From Schizophyllum amplum (lineage: Eukaryota > Basidiomycota > Agaricomycetes > Agaricales > Schizophyllaceae), in contig VDMD01000033.1 in assembly GCA_007026445.1 (NCBI GenBank), forward strand, positions 286,934 to 350,933: a stretch of 64,000 nt of DNA, given 5' to 3'. Of the stretch, positions 34,967 to 46,274 are shown one piece after another. Within the stretch, counting starts at the first letter, position 1. Each line of letters opens with the position of its first letter. The notes under the pieces were generated by a model, which was not told where the DNA came from, did not search any database, and worked only from the letters and a program-made list of their open reading frames with translations. Position numbers and translations under genes: made by a program.

Positions 34967-36415
34967 ATGTCTCCAACTCAGGCGACAGATCTTCTTACAA
35001 AGACCGAGTATCTTGCCAACCTCAGTGGCATGCAGCGCGACAGTGGCTCCGTTACCCTGAAGACGTCGGTTCAGGTCGAGGAGGAGGATATCAGTCCTCA
35101 GGCCAAGGCTTCTTCAGTGGACGCGGACGACGACGCCCTACGTGCCGCATGTGACCCGGTCGCCTCTCAAATCGCAGTCAATCGATCAATCACCGCGCCC
35201 GAGCAACGTCTCCCGCCAGAGCTCCTAGCAGAGATATTCCTTCATCTCCAAAAGCGTCCCTCCTCTATGCTCGAACTCATTGAACTCGATCGCATCATTG
35301 CTCGCGTGTGTACTACATGGCGCCATGTCGTCCTCGGAACGCCCCGGCTATGGAGCTCCATAAACGTGCATGCGCAGTCTGACACGGTTGACGCAGAGAA
35401 ATGTCTTCGCCGATACCTGCCCCTGTCAAGGAGCTGCCCTCTCTACATACTCTGCAATACCGCTGGTCAGCCAGGACTGCTGCCCTTGCTCAGCGAGCAT
35501 GCGTCTCGATGGCAGCACATCAATCTTCAGATATCCTCCGCCGAATCCCGCGCCATGACTCCCGTTGCCACTCCGCTTCTCGAGCGCGCACAAGTACACG
35601 TGAGGGATGCGCTCGACGCGGAACATCCCGGGCTGCTCAGATTCCTGCAATATACTCCGAGGCTGCGAGTGTTGGCTTTCAAAGGCCAGAGTAAAGAAAT
35701 GGCTGCTAAGCTCAGCCTGCCTATGTCTCCTGTACTCGTGGTACTCCATCTCGTTCTTATCGATCTACTGACCTCGTATTCGCTCACGTCCGTCTTACCG
35801 ACTATTCAGCAATACCGCAAGACATTGAAGACTCTCACATGTGGCTTGGGTGGTGCAGGCCCGGCCGCGTCCGAATCAACCCAAAGCGCCGCAGACGAAA
35901 GAATTCAATTCCCCGCACTCCTGTGGCTGGCCGTGTTTGGCGCTGGGCTCGAGCTGTTTCCACGCATCTCCACTCCCAAGCTGCTCATGCTGCTTGTTGA
36001 TACTGGCCCGGCGATCTTCCCATCGGTCTTCCTCGACTTCCTAGAGCGCGAACCTCTGAATATCCGCGTGCTGCAACTGCTCTACAACTGCAGGGCCTGC
36101 TCCGAGACGGACATAACGATGCTTCTACGCTGTATGTCCCTAATGGAGGGTCTGGAGCAGATGCGAGTCCACCGCTGTCCAGCAATAGAAGCTTTTCTTG
36201 CAGGACTGGTGTGGAAAGAAGATGCACCACGCATTCTTCCCAACCTGCAGGCGGTGGCAATGCAAGACACTGATGATCCGCCAGAGTCGTCGAGCGCATT
36301 TGCCGAGCTATGCCGCTCAAGACAGATGTCGACGGTCACTCATGGAGAATATGTGATTGCGATGGTGGAGGGAATGAGATTAGAGACGGTAGTGCGTGAC
36401 CTGTGTCTGCAGTAA
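34967..36415 (+). CDS. F-box protein (family B, tandem copy 2)
   Basis: A single-exon gene of 482 codons, paralogous to 32865-34286 along its whole length: MSPTQATDLLTKTEYLANLSG, EQRLPPELLAEIFLHLQ, VCTTWRHVVLGTPRLWSSI, RYLPLSRSCPLYILCNTAGQPGLLPLL, ERVHRCPAIEAFL-like segments and a conserved end YVIAMVEGMRLETVVRDL. The starts are 2102 bp apart. Frame is intact in both copies while many residues differ, including in the leucine-rich part, which suggests retained function with divergent target recognition rather than fresh decay. As for copy 1, the SCF adaptor role is a family inference. Confidence 0.87.
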   Translation: MSPTQATDLLTKTEYLANLSGMQRDSGSVTLKTSVQVEEEDISPQAKASSVDADDDALRAACDPVASQIAVNRSITAPEQRLPPELLAEIFLHLQKRPSSMLELIELDRIIARVCTTWRHVVLGTPRLWSSINVHAQSDTVDAEKCLRRYLPLSRSCPLYILCNTAGQPGLLPLLSEHASRWQHINLQISSAESRAMTPVATPLLERAQVHVRDALDAEHPGLLRFLQYTPRLRVLAFKGQSKEMAAKLSLPMSPVLVVLHLVLIDLLTSYSLTSVLPTIQQYRKTLKTLTCGLGGAGPAASESTQSAADERIQFPALLWLAVFGAGLELFPRISTPKLLMLLVDTGPAIFPSVFLDFLEREPLNIRVLQLLYNCRACSETDITMLLRCMSLMEGLEQMRVHRCPAIEAFLAGLVWKEDAPRILPNLQAVAMQDTDDPPESSSAFAELCRSRQMSTVTHGEYVIAMVEGMRLETVVRDLCLQ

Positions 36416-36895
36416 ATGCATGTTCATCTGTTGCTGTTGGGACGCACCGGCGGTCAACTGGAATACATGACTTTACGCTGAGTGACGACATGCCAGTGAT
36501 TCTCGACGTCCCTCCCTGTTGCTGGGTAGTTGCGCTCCGTGTATCACATAGCCTCGCAAGCACATTCCCTCGACCAAATTTTCTCTCTTATCCTCGACGC
36601 GAGTCGCGACCGAATTCCCTCTCCTATCCTGCTGACGCACGCCTCAATCACCGCTCTCCATTAATTTCTCCAGATCAGAGAGCCATCAAGTGCACTGCAC
36701 GGTCTAAGACGAGAGACAAGGCAAAGGCTCCGAACAGGCAGTGAATTTTGAACACTCGTCCAGACGAACATTGCAATCTCCCACGGTCCTCGGCGTATCG
36801 GCCCGGCACGTGCAGCCTCCACGTCCTTGCCATTGTACCTTCGTGTCGCCGTTATTGTCCAGTGTCCTGCTCTCGTCCGGCGCGAGTTCGATGAG
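36416..36895. other. Intergenic, STT3 promoter region
   Basis: No supported gene. Pyrimidine-rich stretches precede the STT3 start; nothing else stands out. Confidence 0.5.
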
Positions 36896-39606
36896 ATGAC
36901 GAAACTCGCACTTCCGCTCCCTACAGACCTTTCGCAGACGACGGTGAACAACACAGCGTCGCTGCTGCGCATCGTCGCTCTCGCCCTCATCTCAGGCGCA
37001 GCCATAGCGTCGCGCTTGTTCGCCGTCATTAACTTTGAGAGTATCATCCATGAATTGTGAGTGCTGGACTCAGTAAGGGATATACGGCTACTGACAGGCG
37101 ATACAGTGACCCGTGGTTCAACTAGTGAGTAGGCTCGCGTCGAGGTGACGGGATGCTAACCGTCCGCAGTCGCGCGAGCAGGGTGCTCGCGTTCAAAGGA
37201 TTCTATGTGCGTGGCGTTCCCCTGGCATGAATCACCCCACTGACTCTGCTGCAGGAATTCTGGAACTGGTTCGACCCTACGGCATGGTATCCCCTCGGTC
37301 GTGTCGTCGGCGGCACGGTGTACCCCGGCCTAATGGCCACCAGCGGTGTCATCTACAACTTCCTGCGTGCTATCAATCTCCCCGTCGACATCCGCAACAT
37401 TTGTGTCCTGCTGGCCCCCGGCTTCAGCGCGCTCACCGCATGGGCGACCTACATGTGCGTGCACACGTTACAGTCGCTGCCCCGCTAACCTCTCCCAGGT
37501 TTACGAAAGAGTTGAAGGATGAAAGCGCCGGTCTCCTCGCCGCTGCCTTCATTGGCATCGTCCCCGGCTACATCTCGCGCTCAGTTGCCGGCTCGTACGA
37601 CAACGAAGCCATCGCCATCTTCCTCCTCATGTTCACCTTCTACTGCTGGATCAAAGCGCTCAAGCAGGGTAGCGCGCTCTTCGGCACGCTCGCCGCTGTC
37701 TTCTACTTCTACATGGTCGCCGCGTGGGGTGGCTACGCGTTCATCACGAACATGATCCCCCTCCACGCCCTCACGCTCATTCTCATGGGCCGCTACAGCA
37801 GCCGCCTCTACGTCGGCTACTCGTCGTGGTACGCCATTGGCACGCTTGCGAGTATGCAGGTGCCCTTCGTTGGCTTCCAGCCCGTGCGTACTAGCGAGCA
37901 CATGGCTGCGCTCGGCGTATTCGGTCTATTGCAACTCGTCGCGTTCGCCCAGCTTGTCCGCTCGCACGTGTCGTCGAAGCAGTTCAAGGACATCCTGTTC
38001 TTCTCGGTCGTCGGAATGGGTCTCCTCGGCACCGGCGCCTTCGTCTTCCTCACCTACAAAGGCTGGATCGCCCCGTGGACGGGCCGCTTCTACTCCCTCT
38101 GGGACACCGGCTACGCGAAGAAGTACATCCCCATCATCGCGTCCGTCTCCGAGCACCAGCCGACCGCCTGGCCGTCCTTCTTCATGGACCAGCAGATGCT
38201 CATCTTCCTCTTCCCCGCGGGTGTCTTTATGTGCTTCCGCACGCTGAGGGACGAGCATGTCTTCGTCATTATCTACGCCGCCGTGGCGAGCTACTTCGCG
38301 GGTGTCATGGTTCGCCTGATGCTCACGCTCACCCCCGTCGTCTGCGTGTCGGCCGCCGTCGCGTTCTCGTCGCTCATCGATACATACATCGACATGGCGC
38401 AAGCAGACGCTCCCGCGGAAGATGACGCGCCGCCGGCCCTCGAGAACCCTACCTCCCCCGCGAAGGCCACGCCCGCTGCCAACGGCACTGTCAGCAAGCA
38501 GAAGGCGAAGAAGGCCGCCGCCGCGTCTACCGAGCCCACCGGCGTCCTCATCAGCATCGTCAACGTCACCAAGAAGGCCAGCAGCTCGACCTCCGGCCTT
38601 GTCGTTGGGTTACCTGCGCGCGCACCGGTGCTCGCCAACACGCTACTGATGCTTCTGCTGTTCGTGCAGCACTGCACGTGGGTGACGTCAAACGCGTACT
38701 CGTCGCCGTCCGTCGTGCTGTCGACGCAGAACCAGGACGGGAGCAAGCACATCATCGATGATTTCCGGGAGGCATATTACTGGCTGCGCCAGAACACGCC
38801 CGAGGACGCCGTCGTGATGAGCTGGTGGGACTACGGGTACCAGATCGCGGGCATGGCGGACCGGGCGACGCTCGTCGACAACAACACCTGGAACAACAGT
38901 GAGTGAACACTGCTACTGTTTGTCTGTATTTGGGTCTGTGGCACTAATCACGTGCTTCAGCACACATCGCCACCGTGGGCAAGGCCATGTCGAGCTCAGA
39001 GGAGGTCGCGTACCCGATCCTCCGCAAGCACGACGTGGACTACGTGCTCGTCATCTTCGGCGGGCTCATTGGCTACTCGGGCGACGACATCAACAAGTTC
39101 CTGTGGATGGTGCGCATCGCGCAGGGCGTGTGGCCCGAGGAGATCCAGGAGCCCAACTACTTCAACGCGGGCGAGTACAGGGTGGACGATCGCGCGAGCG
39201 CGGCGATGAAGGAGAGCCTGATGTATAAGATGACGTACTATCGGTACGTGGGGGAGTGTGTGCTGTCGGGTATGCGCGTATACTGATAATCGGGTCGACA
39301 GGTTCGCGGAGCTCTTTGGGCAGCACAAGGCCGTGGATCGCGTCCGCGGGCAGACGATGCCAAAGGTCGGGCCGACACTCGACGTTCTGGGTGCGTTGTA
39401 TCCCCCCTTTGTATGTAGACCTCCGCAGAACGCTGACGTTGCTCGCAGACGAGGCGTTCACGTCGGAGAACTGGATCGTCCGCATCTACCAGGTGAAAAA
39501 GGAGGACCCGCTGGGGCGCGACCTGAAGAGCGCGAACGCGTTCGAGCACGGGAAGAAGCGCAAGCGGTCGAAGCCGATGTCGAGGCGGCGAGCGCTGGCA
39601 GCTTGA
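36896..39606 (+). CDS. STT3: Oligosaccharyltransferase catalytic subunit STT3
   Basis: Transfers the lipid-linked glycan to Asn-X-Ser/Thr in the ER lumen. The start at 36896 gives [16 protein letters not shown]. Short introns lie near 37057-37106, 37125-37170 and 37208-37254. Then FDPWFNYRAS carries the conserved first-loop Asp of the metal site, and [31 protein letters not shown] and [14 protein letters not shown] follow. The catalytic signature is [31 protein letters not shown]. The luminal domain ends RRRALAA at 39604-39606. Multiple TM helices are evident. A low-complexity Ala/Lys/Pro insert (about 50 residues, near 38405-38545) sits in the loop before the last TM helices, which yeast STT3 does not have as I recall it. 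All active-site motifs are present. Confidence 0.95.
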
Positions 39607-40298
39607 AAGGAATTGCTTATTAGACATCCTGGTCTGTACCGCACGTCGTACATGACTCTGTAATTCACGCTTCATACCTCTCGGCAAGCGGCTCGGACAA
39701 GTCGACGTTTGGCTGAGGCGGCCACCCAGCATGGGACATACTGCTCCCCAAATGCTCGCCTCGCTTAGAAGGTCGATGTAAGGAAGAAGCTTCGGAGTAC
39801 GCCCGTCATGACATTGATAGTACATATGTTTGCGGACTGCCACGGGCAGTGGAAGAACACGAATTTTGGCACGAGGAGTCGGAAAGGCGCTTCCTTCAAC
39901 CGGGGTATAGCAGTCTTGCCATTGACAGTCTTTCGATAGACTTGTAGATATTTGGATCAACTTAGGACCTGCTGTATTACTGCCAGTACGTGAGCAAAAG
40001 CAGAGACACTCTGCGAACAAAAGTTCAACATAGCATTGCCCACCGGGGGCGGCGATGCCGTGTCACATGTTGATGGTCCCTTCGATCAAGTTGCGGGCTG
40101 TCGTGTCCGGCGGCGACGGTTTCCTCCTTGCCTCCTGCTCCCGAGCTTCCCTTCGTTTTTAATCCCAGTCGCTCCCTCTCCAGGCCGCCCATCCTCTCCC
40201 CAAAAACCCAGCCTATCATACCATCACGTACCTCGCATTTCTTTGCTTGACCGCGCCCGCGCTTACCGTTTCTTCATAGCCCGTCTTTCACCGTCGCT
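39607..40298. other. Intergenic, no supported gene
   Basis: Minus-strand open frames across 39238-40020 are shadows of STT3 or random. The right end is a pyrimidine-rich promoter before the wall-protein gene. Confidence 0.5.
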
Positions 40299-41148
40299 AT
40301 GGTTCAATCATACATCGCCGCTGCGCTGGCTCTGACCGCGACTGCCGCCCTGGTGCGCGCAGACGCTACCCCGACCGACCCCGGCCCCGGCAGCTCTTTC
40401 ACCGCGGGCAAGGAATGCACGTTCAACTGGGACGCGGACACTGATTCGACCACCGCGTGGAAGTCCATGACCGTCGAGCTGATGAGCGGCAGCAACCAGG
40501 CGATGAACCACATCACCAGTTGAGTTCAGCGTTGCTTTATAGCTCTGCAGCGATCCATCTGACGCGCGTCCTCTAGCTGTCGCCACGGATCTCGACGGCA
40601 CCCAGAAGGGCACCTTCTCCTGGACTTGCCCGGAGGTTGCGCCGTACTCCACCATCTACTTCTACCAGTTCTCGTCCTGCGACGCCCCGGATAAGACTTG
40701 GACCACGCGCTTCACCATTACCTCCGCCTCTGGCGAGACCACCGACCCGGAGAACGCGACTCAGGATGATGGCTCCGCGATCCCCTGGGGCACCGGTGCG
40801 CTTGTGGACACCGCGTCCTCAGTCGCCGCCCCCACGTGTGACGGCAGCGCCGCCTCGTCTGGCGCCGCCTCGGGCTCAGCGTCCGCCACCGACAGTGCTT
40901 CGGCTACGGCGGGTGGTTCTGCCACGACTGGCGGCTCGTCCAGCATGGTCACTCTCACCAGCTCGGCGTCGCAAGATGCGGCCACCAACACGGCGCTCAA
41001 CAACGTGGCGTCCTCCGGCGAGGCCACAGGCACCTCCGATGCGCAGTCCGCGACCCCGAGCAACGGCGCGCTCGCCCTCGAGAGCCGTGTCTGGCAGGCA
41101 GCCACTGCGCTGGGCGCGTCTGCCCTCGCGTTCGTCTTCGTGCTCTAA
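40299..41148 (+). CDS. Secreted GPI-anchored Ser/Thr-rich protein (Kre9/Knh1-type)
   Basis: A cell-wall or plasma-membrane surface protein. Exon 1 is 40299-40518 and exon 2 is 40577-41148, with an intron between (donor GTTGAG, acceptor CTCTAG); the product is 263 residues. The signal peptide is MVQSYIAAALALTATAALVRA. The N-terminal domain, with DPGPGSSFTAGKECTFNWDAD and ending FYQFSSCDAPDKTWTTRFTITSASG, fits the Kre9/Knh1 N-terminal (Ser-Thr-rich GPI-anchored membrane family) fold. The second half is a Ser/Thr/Ala-rich stalk (ASGSASATDSASATAGGS...) and the C-terminus is hydrophobic (AATALGASALAFVFVL), as needed for a GPI signal. Proteins of this type bind or help assemble beta-glucan; the direct function here is inferred. 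Confidence 0.87.
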
Positions 41149-42269
41149 GCACGCGGCGCGTCAGAGGCCAACTCGCATCGGATACGCAGGTCATAGTGGG
41201 GCACATGGTACACATGGCTGAAGCGGGACACCTGGTCAACGAGAGGCAACTTTCTTCGGGGCTTTACGGGCCTTCTGGCTTACTGGCCACTGGTCTTTCT
41301 ATCTGGCTAGTCACACATTCTCTTGGAGCTCTTGGGAAGGCAACTACTATCTATCTTACAAGTTTTGGAGGGCGACCACCACGCAGAAGCAGATGCAACA
41401 CGCATCCGCTTATGCGTGGAAGGTATCCCTCCCTATACGCACGGACTACGCACGTCGCAGCTACTACATCGCACATCATTACGCGCCCACGCAACCTACC
41501 TACATCGCACAATGACATGCCTACGGTACTGTAGTCACTAGTATACCACAGCGCAATGTCCTTGGAAAGCAACGAGTCGGAGGGTAGGTGTCGTAAACGA
41601 GTTGTAATGAATGATGCGTGACATGCACGTGCTGCGGCCGAGGAGGCCGTGGGAAGTTGGAAAGTCTAGACTGTCGGAGCCGCATCCTGGCCGCATCTCT
41701 ACCTTAACCTGGGACCACCATCTCGCCTCATCTCTGGTAGCTCACTCCGTGATTCCCTGATATGTGCACGGCCTAACAGTCACTGGCACACCCCTCTGAG
41801 CAATTGATTTCCTTCGTCGCAATCTGTCACCCTTCCTGGCAAAAGTTCGGTGACTGCTCAACTACTTGCCAGGAGGAGCTATGAATTCCAGTCATCGCAA
41901 GATGGTCGCGTATCCCCTGCGAGCAAATTCAATAACACCAGACCTCTTCAATCTTTGAGGGAATATGCATGTTCTCCAGGTATATATTCTACGTGACCGA
42001 AGCAGTATTGATACAGTAGTGGTTCCATTCCAAGTCCAAACAGTGTAACTGAGGGAGGGTAGCAGCGACAATGTGCGCTGAGGATTAGCGAGTGTTCAGG
42101 CCAGAACTACAGCGCGGTAGACGGATCATAAGAGTAAAGAGCGCAACGGCCGGACTGTGCTACTCCGTAGTACACATGCAGTCGCGGTCCTACCCAAGCA
42201 AAGCAGCTAATAAACAGAACGGGGCATAAGTAACCGTGGCATAGTGAAGTCCGTGGTGCCCAGTATCAT
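41149..42269. other. Intergenic, 1.1 kb without a supported gene
   Basis: Convergent 3' flanks of the wall-protein gene and the GMC oxidoreductase. There are short open frames only, and no repeats noticed. Confidence 0.5.
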
Positions 42270-44736
42270 TTACAGGAAGAGGCGACAGGCGAACATCGCG
42301 CTGGCGAGGCCCGCGACGGAGAGCGGGAGGGAGAGGCTGCGAGCACCGTTCTTCGTATCATCACCGGTGGTCGCGTTGTTTTGCGAGGCGGATGACGAGG
42401 ACGAGGACGCGTCGGTGGCGTTTGCTTGCGTGGTGCTGTGGTCCTTGGCGATGATCTGCGCGGCGAGCTCCGCGACCGCGTATGTCGGGCTGCCGATGTG
42501 GGACGACAGCTCGAAGGGGATGACGGACGAGTCGGCAACGCGGACGTTGGCCAGGCCGTAGACCTTGAGCGAGCCATCGACGACACCGCCGTTGGCAAGG
42601 GGCATCATGCCACAGCTGCCGACGGGGTGGAACTCGGTGCTCGCCGAGGTGCGGAGGTAGTTCTCCCAGTCCTCGTCCGTCTGGACCGCGGAGCCAGGGT
42701 ACTGCTCCTCCGAGAGGAACTGAGAGAGGGGCTCGGTGTTGCCGATGGCGCGCGCGAGCTTGACGCCCTCACGAAGAATAAACATGTCTTGAATGTGATC
42801 AGCTGTCGCGTCTGCCAAAGGAATGGAATGGACTCACCAGCCCAGTGGTTGAGGTAGCCGGGATCGATGGCCGGCTGCGTGAAGGGGTCGCTGCTGCTGA
42901 GGTACAGGTGGCCCGTGCTGAGCGGGTGCTGGAGGCCGGCCTGGATGATGAGAGCGCCATCGGTGGTAACGGAAAGTAGGATCTCAAGCTGGCTGACCCA
43001 GCCGGCCATGAAGTCGACGGTGAGGTCGTGGATAGCCTTGTAGCCGACCTTCACGGTCTCGTCCGACGACGGAACGAAGTCCATGTACGTGTCGAGGTAA
43101 GTAGCGGCAGTTGCGGTGAGGTTCTGCGTGGCGGCTTCGCCGGCGATGAGTGTCAGGTTGACATAGGCGTTGGCGGAGTTGATGTACGACAAGAACTCGG
43201 TGGATTTCTGTATGTCATGGTATCAGAAATATTGATATTGACTTGAAGACAGACACTTACAGCGTACTCGCTGCCCGAGGCGTTGACCGTGCCGGCCGTC
43301 TCGATGCTAGTCGTCCATTGCACAGCGGTGGACTGTTTGGCAATGGTTAGAATAGTCAGCACATAGAAGAGACATACGGCTTACAACGTGATCCTGCAAA
43401 TGGAGACCGACACCTGGGAGCTCGTGCTGGACTTCGATACCAACGCTGTCGAGCACATCCTTCGGGCCGACACCACTGAGTAGCAGAATGTGGGGGCTAC
43501 CGACGACACCTCCGGTGAGGATGACCTCCTTGTTCGCAGTGACGGTGGCAGGCGCTGAGTCGGCCGAAGCCTGGAAAGTGACACCGGAGGCAGTCAGGCC
43601 CTCCGTGGTCGAGCCGTTGAAGTTGATCTTCGTGACGTGCGCCTGCGGTAGGAGGTGGAGGTTGGCGAGTGAGCCCACGGCGTCGATGTAGCCAGAGCGA
43701 GAGTAGGAACGAGTCCACGTCTCGGGGTTGATGGAGGATGTCGTTATACCCGCACCGAGGTTGTCACCGCCGAGAGCGTCCGTCGTCGGCGGGATGCCTG
43801 CGGCGACGCAGGTATCTGTCCAGTTGCCATTGAACCCGAACGATCTGGAGGTAAATTAGTAGGAGCAGACCGAGGAAAGGAGGAGAACGTACACTGCTGG
43901 GTAAGTGGTGTGGATGGGACCATCCGTACCGTGAAGGGACGCGTCGTACGTAATGTGCGCAACTGCTTCGGCCTCGTCCGTGGGCGCATGGAAAGTCTCG
44001 CTCTTCTTCGACGCGGCATAGAAGCTATCCCACGTCCAATAATCCGCGTACGAGTCGTCGCCGAGAAGAGTCGACCAGGCGTCGATCTCCTCCTTGTTCG
44101 GGCGGGTCTGAACCATCGTCAGATCTGGCAGGCGGTAGATAGGAAATGCCACTTACAAAGTACATGCCATTGGTGGCACTACTACCGCCGAAAACCTTGG
44201 GAGGGCGGGTCAGTTTTCAAATCGAGTTCAGCTCCGAAAAGCCTTACCTTGCCACGGGGCCATGTGCGAGGTTTGTTGTCGAGGCCATCTTGTGCGGTTG
44301 TGGCGAAGCTCCAGTCGTAGTCGGACCCCCAGAGGGAGTGCCAGTATGTATAACCGGGAATGTCTGAGAAGAGATGTCAGGGTGGTGGAACGTGGACGAG
44401 GTCATGGCATACTGATGTTGTCTGCCACATCATCGCCAGACATGCCAGCTTCAAGGACAAGGACAGTGACGCTCGGGTCCTCGGCGAGCCGACCGGCGAC
44501 GGCAAGGCCTAAAGCATTGTCAACCAGAGATTCGGCTACGAGGACCGAGGGCGCTCACCTGCCAGACCGCCACCCGCGATGACGAAGTCATACGAGTCGT
44601 TTAGCTGGGACGCGTCGATGACATTCGTGCCAGCGCGCTTGGTGACCTCGCGAGATCGGCGGTGGTGGAAGGGAGAGGTAGCAGATACAGAGGTGACCGC
44701 AGCGGATGCGGCGACGAGCAAGTCGAGAGATCGCAT
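42270..44736 (-). CDS. GMC oxidoreductase (AA3-type), secreted, with a GPI-like tail
   Basis: An FAD-dependent oxidase or dehydrogenase of the glucose-methanol-choline family, like aryl-alcohol oxidases that feed peroxide to wood decay. The start at 44736 gives MRSLDLLVAASAAVTSVSA, a signal peptide. The FAD dinucleotide motif is DFVIAGGGLAG/LAVAGRLAEDPSVTVLVLEAG. Further motifs are RGK/VFGGSSATNGMYF, ILTGGVVGSPHILLLSGVGPKDVL (GMC signature 2) and LPGVGLHLQDHV. The C-terminal catalytic His is in STEFHPVGSCGM, and the second site in SHIGSPTYAVAE. About nine exons. After the catalytic domain come a Ser-rich linker (TDASSSSSSASQNN) and a hydrophobic end (LPLSVAGLASAMFACRLFL) typical of GPI attachment. 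The substrate is not assignable. Confidence 0.92.
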
Positions 44737-45256
44737 TATGTGCGTCTAGAACGAGTGGTGCGGGTAAAGAGCGTGAGGGAGGGAGGGAAGGAATGAGGTG
44801 ATGCTGCAGCCGCCGAGCGTATTTGAGGAAGACGCCAGACGGGCGCAACCCTGGTCAGACCTCGCGAATGGAGCGCTCGGGACCTTGGCGTGCAATGCCT
44901 CGACCTGTGGCGAGGCCAGTCGACGCCTCGACCCATGTGTCAATGATGGATGTTACTCCAGGAAACGTGTTATATTGAGGACTTCAGTCTCCACCAGGCT
45001 GTACGGCCTTGCATGAGCACATACACAGTTTAACCACCAAGTTGAACGGTTCGAAAGGCTTAAATAGCGAGTACTGAAGGTCGATGTTGAACTTGTTCTG
45101 GCCCTACAACGTCCCTGGAGGCACGCGTCAGATTTGGCACGTGATTGGCGCCATGGTTACTTACTTACGGCGTGACCGCAACGTGTAAATTACTTGCGTG
45201 ACTTGCAACCGCCATCTCCGGCACTGGTTGCCGAGCTGAACCCACGAAGCACCACC
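44737..45256. other. Divergent promoter region between the GMC gene and the secreted Cys-rich gene
   Basis: About 520 bp between two divergent starts. I see no gene or repeat inside it. Confidence 0.5.
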
Positions 45257-45852
45257 ATGAGCTGGCTTCCTATGCTTTCAAGATGCGGGTATGATGGCCT
45301 CTTTGAGGAGGATAACGCTAGTCTCACAAGTTTTGCAGGTTCATCCTTGTTTTGGGCCTGGCTCTCATTCCATTTGTGAGAGTGCCCTTCGCAGCTCGGG
45401 CAACGGACATCTGCGCCGATCCTCCTCGCGACAACTGCTCCTTCTACTCCCAATGCCTTGAAGCCCGGTTTCACTGTGGCCCAGATGGATATCCTCTCGG
45501 CTACGGCCTAAAGTATTGCACCAAGTTTGGCGACGAGCGGGAGAAACTCAGCGAGAAGGGCCAGACATGGATGCTCGACACGATGTATTGTCTGCAGCAC
45601 AAACTAGTCCCTGAGGCAGTCGGCGCCTCAAATGTGACTTGCGATCAACTCGAGGACAAGGCCTTCGAGACGCACTCGGACTGCTATGTGCAGAGCGGTC
45701 TCTGCACGCTCTCTGCCGTGGACTGGCTCGCCATTGTGGATATCGTGCAGCTGCCGACGCTCTTTCAGAGCTGGGACGCCTTCAAAGAGACGCTGGAGGC
45801 CGGAGGAGATTGCCTGGAGTTTTACGGTTTCCTCATCACACACGGGCTGTGA
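45257..45852 (+). CDS. Secreted cysteine-rich protein of unknown function
   Basis: Exon 1 is 45257-45288 and exon 2 is 45339-45852 (50-nt intron, donor GTATGA, acceptor TTGCAG); the product is 181 residues. Joining gives MSWLPMLSRCGFILVLGLALIPF, a signal peptide, then mature protein from about ATDICADPPRDNC. Eleven or so Cys residues follow in the pattern FYSQCLEARFHCG, LKYCTKFG, MLDTMYCLQ, VTCDQLED, SDCYVQSGLCTLS and GGDCLEFYGF, which implies disulfides. I believe this pattern recurs in Agaricomycete secreted proteins but cannot name a domain. A small-secreted-protein or effector-like role is only a guess. The ATG used is not part of the main open frame and depends on the intron. Confidence 0.78.
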
Positions 45853-46274
45853 AGCCACATACTAGTCCGATATTCTCGATATTCTCAATATATGCAGCAT
45901 GCTTATCTTTTTGCTGCACGCTGGTCCGGGCGTGCGCTGTTTCGGGCACAATGACAATGTTTTGCCTGTTCGGCGTCACCGCCGCATGCTTTGTCTCCGC
46001 GTCGCCATGCCTAATGCTTATCGGTCAGTCTCCCGCGGCCACTTCCTTATCGCTACTCAAAGCTCCAAAGCTCTTCCAAGCTCTGCCATACCTACATGGG
46101 AGCGTCCGAAGCGTTCGACGGCGTCAGCATCAGCCTGCCGCGGCCTCAAAGATAAGCTATAGGACTCGTTGATAGAGCGTGGCAAACTACAGAGGTTCGC
46201 GAAGAGCGGCCCCGTTTCCTTCTCGTTCTCGACAGTCATCGCACTCATTGCGGCCCTCCTGCTCACACTCCAGG
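45853..46274. other. Intergenic, permease promoter region
   Basis: No supported gene between the secreted protein stop and the permease ATG. Confidence 0.5.
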
